A DNA stretch of 64,000 nucleotides from NCBI RefSeq assembly GCF_014203665.1, contig NZ_JACHJN010000001.1:1105989-1169988 (forward strand). Reading direction: 5' to 3'. Made by a program: the position numbers and the translations under genes. Below, one piece after another: positions 12,372 through 20,998 of the stretch. Numbering within the stretch: position 1 is the first letter of the stretch; every line of letters begins with the position of its first letter. This DNA comes from Saccharothrix tamanrassetensis. Its GTDB lineage: Bacteria; Actinomycetota; Actinomycetes; Mycobacteriales; Pseudonocardiaceae. Below the pieces are notes generated by a model. It saw only the letters and a list, made by a program, of their open reading frames with translations, was not told the origin of the DNA and did no database searches.

Positions 12372-13616
12372 TCAGCGAACGGCGGTGCGCCGCAACGCCA
12401 GCATGGTGATGTCGTCGAATTGCTCGGCCGCGCCGACGTGGTGGTGCAACCCGGTGTCGACCCGGTCCAGCAGCGCTTCGGCGGACGGCGCGGAGCCGCA
12501 GGCGATGTCGATCAGCGAATCCATGCCGAACTGGCCGCCCACGCCGTTGCGGGCCTCGACGACCCCGTCGGTGTAGACGAGCAGCGAGTCGCCGGGGTCC
12601 AGGCTGGTGTGGTGCAGCAGGAACCCGCTGTCGGCGAGTATCCCGACGGCGGGACCGGTGGGCTGCAACAGGGTGTGCCCGCCGCGAGCCCGTGCCAGCA
12701 CCGGCGGGTTGTGACCGCCGTTGATGTAGAGCAACGCGCCGGACACAGGGTCGAGCACCCCGAAGAACAACGTCGCGAAGTAGCCCTGCCGCAGGTGGTT
12801 CTTGGCCATGTACCGGTTGGTCCCGACCACGGCCTGCACCAGCGGCCCGGCGCCCAACGCCAGCAGCGGGGTCAACGCGGTGCCCGCGGCGACCGCGCTG
12901 TCCGCCCCGACGTCCGGCTCGGCGTCGTGCAGGTCCCACCCGCCGGTGTGCTCCGCGGTGTGCCGCAACAAGGTCCGGATCAGGGCCATGAACAACGCGG
13001 CCCCGACGCCCTTGTCGCACACGTCGGCGACGATGAACCCGAGCCTGCGCCCGTTGACGAGTTCGAAGCCGTCGTAGAAGTCTCCGCCGACCTGCCGGGC
13101 CGGCCGCGTGCGGGCGGCGAACTCCCACCCGTGCGGCGAGGGCAGCGTCTCGGGCAGGAACCCGGCCTGGATCTGGCGGGCGATGTCGAGGTCCTGCTCG
13201 TACTGGCGCAGGCTGGCCGCGGCGGCCAGCTCCTCGACGGCCAGCGCCAGCTTCCCGCGTTCCTTGCACGACGCCATCCTGCTGCGCAGCAACGTGGGCA
13301 GGAACGGCGGCGCGACGAAGTCGAACCCGCTGCGCACGCACGACTCCAGCGCCGCGTAGTCCCCCTCCTCCGGGAACACCAGCAGCGTCGGCGGCGGCGT
13401 CCCGGCGTTCAGGTGCCGGCTGAGCAGGGCGATCTTCTGCAGGCCGAGCGAGGCCGAAGCCAGCACGACGTCGACCGCGCTGCCGTGCACCGGGTCGACC
13501 ACGACCTCGTCGGGTGTCCGGTGCACGACCTCGAAGGAGCCGTCCCGCAGAGCCCGGTCCAGGTCCGGGATGGACGCCGCCCGCTCAACGATCACCAGCG
13601 CGACCATCTTGTCCAT
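12372..13616 (-). CDS. PP2C/RsbU-type serine phosphatase with receiver-like N-terminus
   Basis: 414 residues, ATG preceded by GGAGG. Residues 1-125 look like a degenerate receiver (VVLASASLGLQKIALLSRHL, LVFPEEGDYAALESCVRSGFDFVAPPF). A helical linker leads into a SpoIIE/PP2C domain with RQVGGDFYDGFEL (about 180), VADVCDKGVGAALFMA, INGGHNPPVL and VYTDGVVEARN, which provide the metal-binding aspartates. It is expected to dephosphorylate STAS anti-anti-sigma proteins and restart a partner switch. It overlaps the kinase gene upstream by 32 nt and is the last gene of the minus-strand operon. Confidence 0.9.
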   Translation of the reverse strand: MDKMVALVIVERAASIPDLDRALRDGSFEVVHRTPDEVVVDPVHGSAVDVVLASASLGLQKIALLSRHLNAGTPPPTLLVFPEEGDYAALESCVRSGFDFVAPPFLPTLLRSRMASCKERGKLALAVEELAAAASLRQYEQDLDIARQIQAGFLPETLPSPHGWEFAARTRPARQVGGDFYDGFELVNGRRLGFIVADVCDKGVGAALFMALIRTLLRHTAEHTGGWDLHDAEPDVGADSAVAAGTALTPLLALGAGPLVQAVVGTNRYMAKNHLRQGYFATLFFGVLDPVSGALLYINGGHNPPVLARARGGHTLLQPTGPAVGILADSGFLLHHTSLDPGDSLLVYTDGVVEARNGVGGQFGMDSLIDIACGSAPSAEALLDRVDTGLHHHVGAAEQFDDITMLALRRTAVR

Positions 13617-14046
13617 CCGTACCTCCCGACGAAGTTCTCCGCACGACCAGCGTGTTGAGGTTGCGACCGCCGACGTAGTCGTAGGCGAAGTAGTCCAACC
13701 CGCGCAGCGCGAGGTACAACCCGAACCCGCCCTCCGGCCCCTCGGTGGGGTCGGCGGCCCCCAGTCGGGGGCCGGGGTCGTGGGTGTGGGGATCGAACGG
13801 CGGGGCGGAGTCCTCGATGCGCAACCGCACGCCGTCCGGACCCGCCTCGCCCTCGATCTCCACCACTCCCCCGGCGTCGCCGTAGCCGTGCAGCACGATG
13901 TTCGTGGTGATCTCGTCCGCGGCGAGCCGCAGCCGGTAGACCTGTTGCGGGTCCAGGCCCGCCTGCCGGGCGAGCGAGCGGACGAACTCGGCCAGCTCCT
14001 CCCCGGCGCACCGGCCTTCGCGCAGTCTGAGCCGGTGCTGGGTCAT
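13585..14046 (-). CDS. RsbW-like anti-sigma serine kinase (HATPase)
   Basis: 153 residues. The ATG at 14046 shares its A with the TGA of the STAS gene upstream (TGATG). The HATPase_c fold of anti-sigma kinases is visible: LRLAADEITTNIVLHGYG (N-box), LRIEDSAPPFDP (G1-like) and GGFGLYLALRGLDYFAY (G2). These proteins bind a sigma factor or phosphorylate a STAS partner. No sigma factor gene is adjacent, so the client is unknown. Confidence 0.87.
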   Translation of the reverse strand: MTQHRLRLREGRCAGEELAEFVRSLARQAGLDPQQVYRLRLAADEITTNIVLHGYGDAGGVVEIEGEAGPDGVRLRIEDSAPPFDPHTHDPGPRLGAADPTEGPEGGFGLYLALRGLDYFAYDYVGGRNLNTLVVRRTSSGGTDGQDGRAGDR

Positions 14047-14366
14047 CACGTCTCCACGGGATCCTGCATGATCACGCTGCGGTCGAAACCGGTCAGCCTG
14101 ATCGTCTCGGCGACCTCGGGCCGGACGCCCACGAGGACGATGTCCACACCGCGCCCCATCTTCTGGTGCGCGAACACCAGGCAGCGCAGGCCCGCGGACG
14201 ACAGGTAGGCCAGCTCGTCGACCAGCAGCACCAGGCGCCGCACGGGTTGCGCGTCGATCTCGGCGATCAGCTCGTTCAACACCGGGGCGGACCTGGAGTC
14301 CAGGTCGCCGATCAGCCGAATGGTGACCACACCGTCGTCGGTGGTCGACTTCGCTCGGAAACTCAT
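14046..14366 (-). CDS. STAS-domain anti-anti-sigma factor
   Basis: 106 residues forming one STAS domain: VVTIRLIGDLDSRSAPVLNELI, then LVLLVDELAYLSSAGLRCL, where Ser57 is at the site phosphorylated in SpoIIAA/RsbV homologues. Its ATG overlaps the glgX stop (TGATG) and its stop overlaps the kinase start, so STAS, kinase and phosphatase should be made together. It is one of two STAS genes in the operon. Confidence 0.88.
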   Translation of the reverse strand: MSFRAKSTTDDGVVTIRLIGDLDSRSAPVLNELIAEIDAQPVRRLVLLVDELAYLSSAGLRCLVFAHQKMGRGVDIVLVGVRPEVAETIRLTGFDRSVIMQDPVET

Positions 14367-16498
14367 CAGTCCTCACCTCTGGAGATCGACGAACGGGTGC
14401 CGGCGGTCAGCACCAGGACGCTGCGCGGGCCGATCCGGATCGACGACTGGTCGGCCAGCCGCGGTTCGGAGCCCGGTTCGTGCGAGTCGCCGGGCGATGG
14501 TGCCGCCGTGTCGGCGAACACGTGCCACGCCAAGTGCTCCGGGAGTTCCGGCAGCTCCAAGTCGCAGCCCTCCCAATGCGAGTTGGCCGCTACGTAGACG
14601 ATGTCACCGTCGCGCGTGCAGTGCATCGCGGCCAGTAGCCTGCTGTAGCCCGACCACTCCGGCGTCCAAGCGTGCGCGCCGTGCCAGCTGGTGTCCGGGA
14701 AGATCCCCTCCCCGGTGTGGCCGGTCGGGTGCTCGCGGCGGCGCAGTGCCGGGTGCGCCTTGCGGAACGCGATCGCGTTGCGCACGAAACGCACCAGGTC
14801 GGAGTTGCGGTCCACCAGGTCCCAGTCGAACCACGAGATCTCGTCGTCGTGGCAGTAGGCGTTGTTGTTGCCCTGCTGGGTTCGGCCCGCCTCGTCACCC
14901 GCGACGATCATCGGGATGCCCAGGCTGGTCAGCAACAGCAGGAACGCGTTGCGCTGCTGCCGTCCGCGCAGAGCGAGCACCTCGGGGTCGTCGGTCGGCC
15001 CCTCGGCGCCGCAGTTCCACGAGTGGTTGGCGTTGTCGCCGTCGCGGTTTCCCTCGCCGTTGCCGTCGTTGTGCTTGTCGTCGTACGACACCAGGTCGTG
15101 CAGCGTGAAGCCGTCGTGGGCGGTGACGAAGTTGACCGACGCAACCGGCCCTCGACGATGGTAGAGGTCCGGCGAGCCGACCATCCGGGTCGCCAGGTCC
15201 CCGGTGACGCCGAGGTCACCGCGCAGGAACCTGCGCACGGTATCGCGGTAGCGGCCGTTCCACTCGCCGAAGCGGCAGTAGTCCGGGAAGCTGCCGACCT
15301 GGTAGAGCCCACCGGCGTCCCAGGCCTCCGCGATCAGCTTGCAGTCGCGCAGCACCGGGTCGCCGGCCAGGGTTTCGACCAACGGCGGCTCCATGAGCGA
15401 CCGGCCGTCCTGCGCCCGGCCCAGGATCGACGCGAGGTCGAACCGGAACCCGTCGACGTGGAACTCCGATGCCCAGTACCGCAGGCAGTCCAGCACGAAG
15501 CCGCGCACGACCGGGTGGTTGCAGTTGACGGTGTTCCCGGTGCCGCTGAAGTTGTAGTAGTAGCCGTCCGACGTGAGCATGTAGTAGACGCGGTTGTCCA
15601 AGCCGCGGAAGGAGATCGTCGGGCCGAGCTCGTTGCCCTCCGCGGTGTGGTTGAACACCACGTCGAGCATCACCTCGATGCCCGCCTTATGCAGCTCCTT
15701 CACCAGGTTTTTGAACTCGTCGACCTGCATCCCGTGCCTGCCGGTCGCCGCGAACGACGCCTTGGGCGCGAAGAAGCCGACGGTGCTGTAGCCCCAGTAG
15801 TTGTGCAGCCGGTCGCCGGTGGTCGGGTCGACCCGGACGTTGTCCATCTCGTCGAACTCGAACACCGGCATCAGTTCGACGCAGGTGACCCCGAGCTCCT
15901 TCAGGTACGGGATCTTCTCGACCAGCCCGGCGAACGTGCCAGGGGCGCCCACCGCGGCGGACGGGTGGCGGGTGAATCCGCGCACGTGCGCCTCGTAGAC
16001 GACCAGGTCCTCCTCGGGCAGTCCGAGCGGGCGGTCGCCCTCCCAGTCGAAGTCGTCCGGCGCGATCCCGGATCGGCGCGGGAACTCCTGGTCCCGGTCG
16101 ACCGGCACGCCCCAGATCTCCTGGCCGTTCAACACCTTCGCGTACGGGTCGACCAGGATTCTGGTGGCGTCGAACCGGTGCCCCTCCTCGGGCCGGAACG
16201 GGCCGTCGGCGCGGTAGCCGTACTGCGTGGTCTCCGGGTCGATGCCGAACACCGTCATCGCGTACACGCCGCCGATCCGGAACTCCGCGGGGAACGGGAG
16301 CTCCGCGAAGGGCCCCCGCTCCCCGCGTCGGAACAGCACGAGCGTCATGGCGGTGGCGTTGTTCGAGTAGACCGAGAAGTTGACGCCGCCCGGCACCTCC
16401 GTGGCGCCGAAGGGCATCAACCGTCCGCTCCGGACCGACAGGCCCGCGATCCAGTGCGTCGGGTAGGCGTCGATCCGCTGTGGCAACGTCCTGCTCAT
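14366..16498 (-). CDS. glgX: Glycogen debranching enzyme GlgX (isoamylase-type GH13)
   Basis: 710 residues, full family length. An N-terminal CBM48-like domain (about 20-125, PFGATEVPGGVNFSVYSNNA) precedes a GH13 barrel with VVFNHTAEG, GFRFDLAS (nucleophile Asp about 353), LIAEAWDAGG (acid Glu about 390) and FVTAHDGFTLHDLVSY (Asp about 462). It hydrolyses alpha-1,6 branches of phosphorylase-trimmed glycogen. The ATG overlaps the stop of the preceding STAS gene (ATGA). Placing a glycogen enzyme between two STAS genes links storage-carbon use to the partner-switch module; the logic is inferred. Confidence 0.95.
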   Translation of the reverse strand: MSRTLPQRIDAYPTHWIAGLSVRSGRLMPFGATEVPGGVNFSVYSNNATAMTLVLFRRGERGPFAELPFPAEFRIGGVYAMTVFGIDPETTQYGYRADGPFRPEEGHRFDATRILVDPYAKVLNGQEIWGVPVDRDQEFPRRSGIAPDDFDWEGDRPLGLPEEDLVVYEAHVRGFTRHPSAAVGAPGTFAGLVEKIPYLKELGVTCVELMPVFEFDEMDNVRVDPTTGDRLHNYWGYSTVGFFAPKASFAATGRHGMQVDEFKNLVKELHKAGIEVMLDVVFNHTAEGNELGPTISFRGLDNRVYYMLTSDGYYYNFSGTGNTVNCNHPVVRGFVLDCLRYWASEFHVDGFRFDLASILGRAQDGRSLMEPPLVETLAGDPVLRDCKLIAEAWDAGGLYQVGSFPDYCRFGEWNGRYRDTVRRFLRGDLGVTGDLATRMVGSPDLYHRRGPVASVNFVTAHDGFTLHDLVSYDDKHNDGNGEGNRDGDNANHSWNCGAEGPTDDPEVLALRGRQQRNAFLLLLTSLGIPMIVAGDEAGRTQQGNNNAYCHDDEISWFDWDLVDRNSDLVRFVRNAIAFRKAHPALRRREHPTGHTGEGIFPDTSWHGAHAWTPEWSGYSRLLAAMHCTRDGDIVYVAANSHWEGCDLELPELPEHLAWHVFADTAAPSPGDSHEPGSEPRLADQSSIRIGPRSVLVLTAGTRSSISRGED

Positions 16499-16830
16499 AC
16501 CGCCAACGCCTCCAGTCCCTCGTCGACCGTGTCGGTCACCGTGAAGAAGGAGAGGAACCCGGTCGCGGACATCATCGCGAGCACGTCCTCCGGCACGCAG
16601 GAGAGCACCAAGCCCACCTTGTCCTGCCGAGCCTGTCGGTAGACGAGCAGGAGGACCCGCAGGCCCGCGCTGGACATGTACGACATCCGGCTCAGGTCGA
16701 GCACGACCGTCCCGTCACCCGGCACCAGGTCGTCCAGGCTCCGCTGCACCTCCGGCGCGGTGTGGCTGTCCAGCTCGCCGTTCAACGCGATGACGGTCAC
16801 CGTCCCGCGCATGTACTTGTCCACCTGCAT
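16495..16830 (-). CDS. STAS-domain anti-anti-sigma factor, second copy
   Basis: 111 residues from the ATG at 16830 (GAAGGGCGA upstream); the long open frame running further upstream is a shadow of the epimerase-like gene. Single STAS domain: VTVIALNGELDSHTAPEVQRSL, then VVLDLSRMSYMSSAGLRVL with Ser54 at the phosphorylation site. Its stop overlaps the glgX start (ATGA). It may compete with, or act in parallel to, the STAS protein encoded downstream. Confidence 0.85.
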   Translation of the reverse strand: MQVDKYMRGTVTVIALNGELDSHTAPEVQRSLDDLVPGDGTVVLDLSRMSYMSSAGLRVLLLVYRQARQDKVGLVLSCVPEDVLAMMSATGFLSFFTVTDTVDEGLEALAV

Positions 16831-16859
16831 GTCAAATCGCCCTTCACGACGCGCGGCGG

Positions 16860-18686
16860 CTAGTCCTCCACGGGCGACAGGTGCGCGCGCACCACGACGT
16901 CGCCGGTGGCATCGGCCAGGTTCACGGTCATCGCGACCGGATCGAAGTCGGAGCAGGGCCGGTCGTCGATCTCGACCCAGTCCAGTCGCACCCGGCCGGG
17001 CGGCAGGGCGTCGGGCGCCACGCGCAGCACGCGGTCCGGGAACCCGTCGGGCCTCGGCTTGAACCACAGCGTCAGCGGCTCGCCGTGCAGCAGCAGGCGG
17101 CCGTAGACCGTGGACAGGAAGGCGAGTTCGGACGCGTGGTACATGCTCATCGAGTGGCTGCCCTTGAGCCGCTCGTTGCCGAGCAGGTACGGGGTGCCGT
17201 CGGCGAGCACGTTGAAGTAGACGCCGCCCTCGTCGTGGTCGAGGAAGAAGGCGTTGTAGAACGAGGACGCCTCCCTGGCGTGGCGCAGGAAGCCCTCGTC
17301 GCCGGTGTTGCCCGCGAGGAGCAGGTAGGCCAGGATGGCCTGCTCCTGCTGCCACCACGCCTTGCGGTCGTGCCACACGAACCGGTGCGCCGTCTCGCCT
17401 TCGCGCAGCGTGCGCTCGACGACGTCGTACCAGCCGCCGCGCCACTGGTCGCTGCCCACCTCGGGCATCGACCGGCCGAGCTTCTCGGCCAGCTCGACGT
17501 ACTCCTTCTTGGGGCGGATGGCGTTCATCCGCATCAGGTTCCAGGCGATCTTGAGGTTGTGGCCCACGACCGCGCTGTCCTGCTGCCAGCGCCAGGTCCG
17601 GTCGGGCGTCCAGTCGGCGTGGAAGCGCTCCTGCACGAACGGGCTGCCGTCCTCGGGGAAGTGCTCGACGATCAGGTCGAACGTCTCCTCCAGCATGTCC
17701 GCGTGCCGCTTGTCGCCGGTGGCCAGGAACAGGTTGATCAGGTACGCCGGGGCGTGATCCCCGACGGAGTTCCAGTTCTTCCTCGACTTGTTGTGCCCCA
17801 ACGACTCGTGGTCCGGGCTGAGCAGGATCGGGTCGATGTGCGAGAAGTACCCGCCCCGCTGCTCGTCGTGGAAGAAGTTCTTGAACAAACGCAGCGTGCT
17901 CTCGATGTCGGTGGAGATCCGCGGGTCGCCGGTCACCCGGTAGGTCTGGGTCGGGCCGACCAACGCGTAGATCTGCTCGTACATCGCGATCGCGTCGTAG
18001 TCGTCGTCGAAGTCGGACGTGAACAGCTTCGACTCGACGCCGTCGCGCACGTCGACCCCGTGGTACCAGTACGTCACGTCCTCGTCGCGGTCCACGAACC
18101 GCATGTGCCGGCGCAGGTACTCGGTGCCGCGCTCGGCCACGCCGAGGAAGTCCTCGTCGCCGGTGAGCATGTAGGCCGACGCCATGCCGTACACCAGGCG
18201 GGAGATCGTGTCGGTCTCCTGCACGTGGTGGTCGGACTTGTCGCCGCCCAGCCGCAGTATCGTGCGGTAGTCCGCGTAGTCGACCGGGTTCTTCGTGCCG
18301 AACTGCGCGCGGCGGTAGAAGCGGGCCAGCTCGCCGAGCTGCCGCGCCCACCACCCGTGCTCCTCGAAGTTGAAGTCGCCGGGCTTGCGGCCCAGGAACA
18401 GCAACCTCCTGACCATGAACGACTCCTCGCCGCGGCCTGGGTAGAAGATGCCGTGCGCGTAGAGGTACCGGCCGGGCCGCAGCAGGTCGTCCACGTGCGC
18501 CGAGGCGTCCAGGTACGGGTCGCCCAGGTTGCGCAGGAACTCCGCGGAGGTCGTCTCGGTGATCGTCATCCGCAGGTTCCGGCCGTCGCTGGTGCGCAGG
18601 TCGACGATCGACCGGTCGCGGTCGTAGGCCGTCACGTACCCCGCGACCAGGTCGGAGAACGTGTGCTCGGGGGTCCGGTCACTCAT
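16860..18686 (-). CDS. AGE-family (N-acylglucosamine 2-epimerase-like) protein
   Basis: 608 residues. The first 105 residues form a separate small domain (DRDRSIVDLRTSDGRNLRMTITETTSAEF). The rest is an alpha/alpha barrel of the AGE/cellobiose-epimerase type, with repeated helices and conserved aromatic and charged positions (HGWWARQLGELARFYRRAQF, WRWQQDSAVVGHNLKIAWNLMRM, WWQQEQAILAYLLL, HSMSMYHASELAFL). AGE enzymes isomerise or epimerise the reducing sugar of mono- or oligosaccharides, typically with two His as acid/base. The protein is about 200 residues longer than usual AGE members. It overlaps the preceding gene by 8 nt. The true substrate is unknown. Confidence 0.75.
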   Translation of the reverse strand: MSDRTPEHTFSDLVAGYVTAYDRDRSIVDLRTSDGRNLRMTITETTSAEFLRNLGDPYLDASAHVDDLLRPGRYLYAHGIFYPGRGEESFMVRRLLFLGRKPGDFNFEEHGWWARQLGELARFYRRAQFGTKNPVDYADYRTILRLGGDKSDHHVQETDTISRLVYGMASAYMLTGDEDFLGVAERGTEYLRRHMRFVDRDEDVTYWYHGVDVRDGVESKLFTSDFDDDYDAIAMYEQIYALVGPTQTYRVTGDPRISTDIESTLRLFKNFFHDEQRGGYFSHIDPILLSPDHESLGHNKSRKNWNSVGDHAPAYLINLFLATGDKRHADMLEETFDLIVEHFPEDGSPFVQERFHADWTPDRTWRWQQDSAVVGHNLKIAWNLMRMNAIRPKKEYVELAEKLGRSMPEVGSDQWRGGWYDVVERTLREGETAHRFVWHDRKAWWQQEQAILAYLLLAGNTGDEGFLRHAREASSFYNAFFLDHDEGGVYFNVLADGTPYLLGNERLKGSHSMSMYHASELAFLSTVYGRLLLHGEPLTLWFKPRPDGFPDRVLRVAPDALPPGRVRLDWVEIDDRPCSDFDPVAMTVNLADATGDVVVRAHLSPVED

Positions 18687-19347
18687 GCGGCGCTCCTAGG
18701 GGTGCGAGTTGCGTCGTAACGGACCGCCACCACTTCGCTCCGCCCCGCTCGCTGCGCGCGGCGACCATGTCGATGATGGTGCGGGCGAACAGGTGGCAGT
18801 GGCTCGCGCTGCGGCCGGTCACCAGGTCGCCGTCGACCACGACGTGCTGGTCGGTGTAGTGGGCGCCCATGTTGTGGATGTCGCTGACGAGGTTGTTGTG
18901 GCACGTCACGCGACGGCCGCGGACCACCCCGGGGATCGGGGACACCAACCACATCCCGTGGCAGATGACTCCCTTGAGGACCGACGGCATCGCGAACGCC
19001 CGCTTGAGCAGCTCGACCGCGGGCGGCAGCTGCGTGACGTCTTCGCTGTAGCGCAACCGGTCCGAAACCATGCCGGAGGGCACGATCAGCGCGTCGAACG
19101 TGCTGAGCACGTCGTCGTCCACCGCTTCCAGGTCACCGCTGACCGTGAACGGCAGCTGGTACTCGTGACCGGTGAAGGTCATGGAGTCCTGGCCCCACAA
19201 GCGGGTCAGGAACACCGTGCGCGCGCCCTCCTCGGCGAACCGGCGCTCGTAGTAGTGCAGTTCCGGTTCGACGTAGTCGCTCTCCACGAGGATCGCGATG
19301 GTACGGCCCGCGAGCCGTCCGCCGTCCCGGATGATGATGTCGGCCAT
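18679..19347 (-). CDS. DJ-1/PfpI family protein
   Basis: 222 residues. A class-I amidotransferase-like Rossmann fold: RTIAILVESDYVEPELHYYERRF, DALIVPSGM, and the nucleophile elbow GVICHGMWLVSP with Cys near 128 followed by Gly. PfpI/DJ-1 members include deglycases, glyoxalase-III-type enzymes and isocyanide hydratases, and sequence alone does not decide. It is encoded between the TPP enzyme (16 nt upstream) and the epimerase-like gene (8-nt overlap), so it belongs to the same transcript. Confidence 0.85.
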   Translation of the reverse strand: MADIIIRDGGRLAGRTIAILVESDYVEPELHYYERRFAEEGARTVFLTRLWGQDSMTFTGHEYQLPFTVSGDLEAVDDDVLSTFDALIVPSGMVSDRLRYSEDVTQLPPAVELLKRAFAMPSVLKGVICHGMWLVSPIPGVVRGRRVTCHNNLVSDIHNMGAHYTDQHVVVDGDLVTGRSASHCHLFARTIIDMVAARSERGGAKWWRSVTTQLAPLGAPHE

Positions 19348-19362
19348 GGGTATTTCCTCGAC

Positions 19363-20970
19363 TCATCCGGTGAGCAGGTCGACCAGGAACGGACCGGTGT
19401 GGCTGAGCATCCGGCGCACGGCGTCCTCGACCTGCGAGGCCTTCTCGACCCGGATCCCGTCCACGCCGAGGCTGTTCGCCAGACGGACGAAGTCGATCTC
19501 GGGCCGGGACAGGTCGAACGAGTCCGGGAAGTCGTGGCCGGGGATGTCGCGTTCCTGCCAGTACTGCTCGATGTTGAGGTCGAGCAGGTTGTAGCGGTGG
19601 TTGTTGCAGATGACGAACTTGGCGGCCAGCTCGTGGCGGGCCGCGGTCCACAGCGCCTGGATCGTGTACATGCTGCCGCCGTCGCCGGTGAAGCCGACCA
19701 CCTCGGCCTCGGGGCGGGCGAGCTTGGCGCCGATCGCGCCGGGGATGCCGATGCCCAGCGAGCCGCCCCTGGTGCAGAAGTAGGTGCCGGGTTCGCGTGG
19801 TGGCAGGTACTTCACCATCGACGGCGACGCGGTCAGCGCCTCGTCGAACACCACCAGGCCCTCGGGCGCCTGCCGCGCCAGCTCGGCCGCGAACACCTCC
19901 ATCAGCGTGGCGTCCTCGGTGGGCTCCGGGATCTCCCAGGTGACGACGGCGGGCTTGGGGGTCCGGCCGGCCGCCGTCAGGCCCTGCGACAACGCCGCCA
20001 GCGTCGGCTTCGGGTCGGCCACCAGCGCCACGTCGACCGGGAAGTTCTTCGCGATCTCGTAGTCGTCGAGGTCGATGTGGACGATCTTCGCGTCCGGGTG
20101 GAACGGGCTGTCCAGCAGCGGGAAGACCTCGGGGAACACGTACGTGCCGACGATCAGCACCGCGTCCGCGTCCCCCACCACCTCGGCGCTGCTCGCGCCG
20201 AACATGTGGCCCAGCTGCCCCCGGTTGAGCGGGTGCACGGCGTCCATGTTGAGTTCGGAGTCGTCCACGCCCCACACCGGCGCGTCGAGCTGCTCGGCCA
20301 CCGCGGTCAGTTCGGCCTGGGCGTCCGCCACCGAGATGCCGTCACCCATCATGATGATCGGGCGCTCGGCGTCGTACAGGGCGTCGACCGCACGGTCCAC
20401 CTCGGACTGGACGGGCACGCTCTTGCGGCTGGGCACCGTGCTGGGCACGACGGGCTCGGTCGTGTCGGCGTCCAGCACGTCCATCGGCAGTGCGACGAAC
20501 ACCGGACCGCGCGGTTCGGTCATCGCGATCTTCACGGCCCGGCGCAGCACCCGCAGCAGCGAACCGGGGTGCGTCACCCTGGTCGCGTACTTCGTGACCG
20601 GCCGCGCCATGGCCACCAGGTCCGAGGCCATCTGGGCGTCCATCGCGTCGTACCGGACACCCGACTCGCCCGCGATCACCACGAGCGGCGAGTGCCCGCG
20701 CTTGGCCTGGTAGAGCATGCCGATGCCGTTGCCGAGCCCGACGCCGGTGTGCAACTGGACCAGGGCGGGCCCGGCCGTGGCGCGGGCGTAGCCGTCGGCC
20801 ATCGCGATCGCCACGGTCTCCTGCAACGCCAGCACGTACTCGAAGTCCGGGAGCCCGTCGACGACGTCGAGGAAACCCTGCTCCACCGTGCCCGGGTTGC
20901 CGAACATCCGGGTGATCCCGTCGGCTGCGAACTGTTCGAAAATCGCGACCTTTCCCGGCCTCGCGGTCAT
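19363..20970 (-). CDS. Thiamine-diphosphate-dependent decarboxylase/synthase-like enzyme
   Basis: 535 residues from the ATG at 20970 with GGGGGAAGAA upstream; the longer open frame overlaps the preceding gene. The N-terminal PYR domain has FGNPGTVEQGFLD with the cofactor-activating Glu, a central TPP_M domain follows, and the C-terminal PP domain has GFTGDGGSMYTIQALWTAA and ICNN (GDG-NN motif). The arrangement resembles benzoylformate decarboxylase and acetolactate-synthase-like proteins. It is sandwiched between two PfpI genes, which suggests handling of 2-oxo acids or reactive carbonyls; that is inference. Confidence 0.88.
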   Translation of the reverse strand: MTARPGKVAIFEQFAADGITRMFGNPGTVEQGFLDVVDGLPDFEYVLALQETVAIAMADGYARATAGPALVQLHTGVGLGNGIGMLYQAKRGHSPLVVIAGESGVRYDAMDAQMASDLVAMARPVTKYATRVTHPGSLLRVLRRAVKIAMTEPRGPVFVALPMDVLDADTTEPVVPSTVPSRKSVPVQSEVDRAVDALYDAERPIIMMGDGISVADAQAELTAVAEQLDAPVWGVDDSELNMDAVHPLNRGQLGHMFGASSAEVVGDADAVLIVGTYVFPEVFPLLDSPFHPDAKIVHIDLDDYEIAKNFPVDVALVADPKPTLAALSQGLTAAGRTPKPAVVTWEIPEPTEDATLMEVFAAELARQAPEGLVVFDEALTASPSMVKYLPPREPGTYFCTRGGSLGIGIPGAIGAKLARPEAEVVGFTGDGGSMYTIQALWTAARHELAAKFVICNNHRYNLLDLNIEQYWQERDIPGHDFPDSFDLSRPEIDFVRLANSLGVDGIRVEKASQVEDAVRRMLSHTGPFLVDLLTG

Positions 20971-20998
20971 CGGAGTTCTTCCCCCTCGAAATAGTCGA

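Noticed and set aside
14672..16642. 656-residue plus-strand open frame
   Set aside because: Antisense shadow of glgX, which has complete GH13 motifs.
16831..18354. Long open frame joined to the second STAS gene
   Set aside because: It is an Arg/Pro/Ala-rich shadow of the AGE-family gene; the STAS protein begins at 16830 with its own ribosome site.
18709..20994. 761-residue plus-strand open frame
   Set aside because: Composition (His/Arg/Val/Gln-rich, no motifs) is typical of the antisense of GC-rich genes; the minus strand encodes recognised PfpI and TPP proteins.
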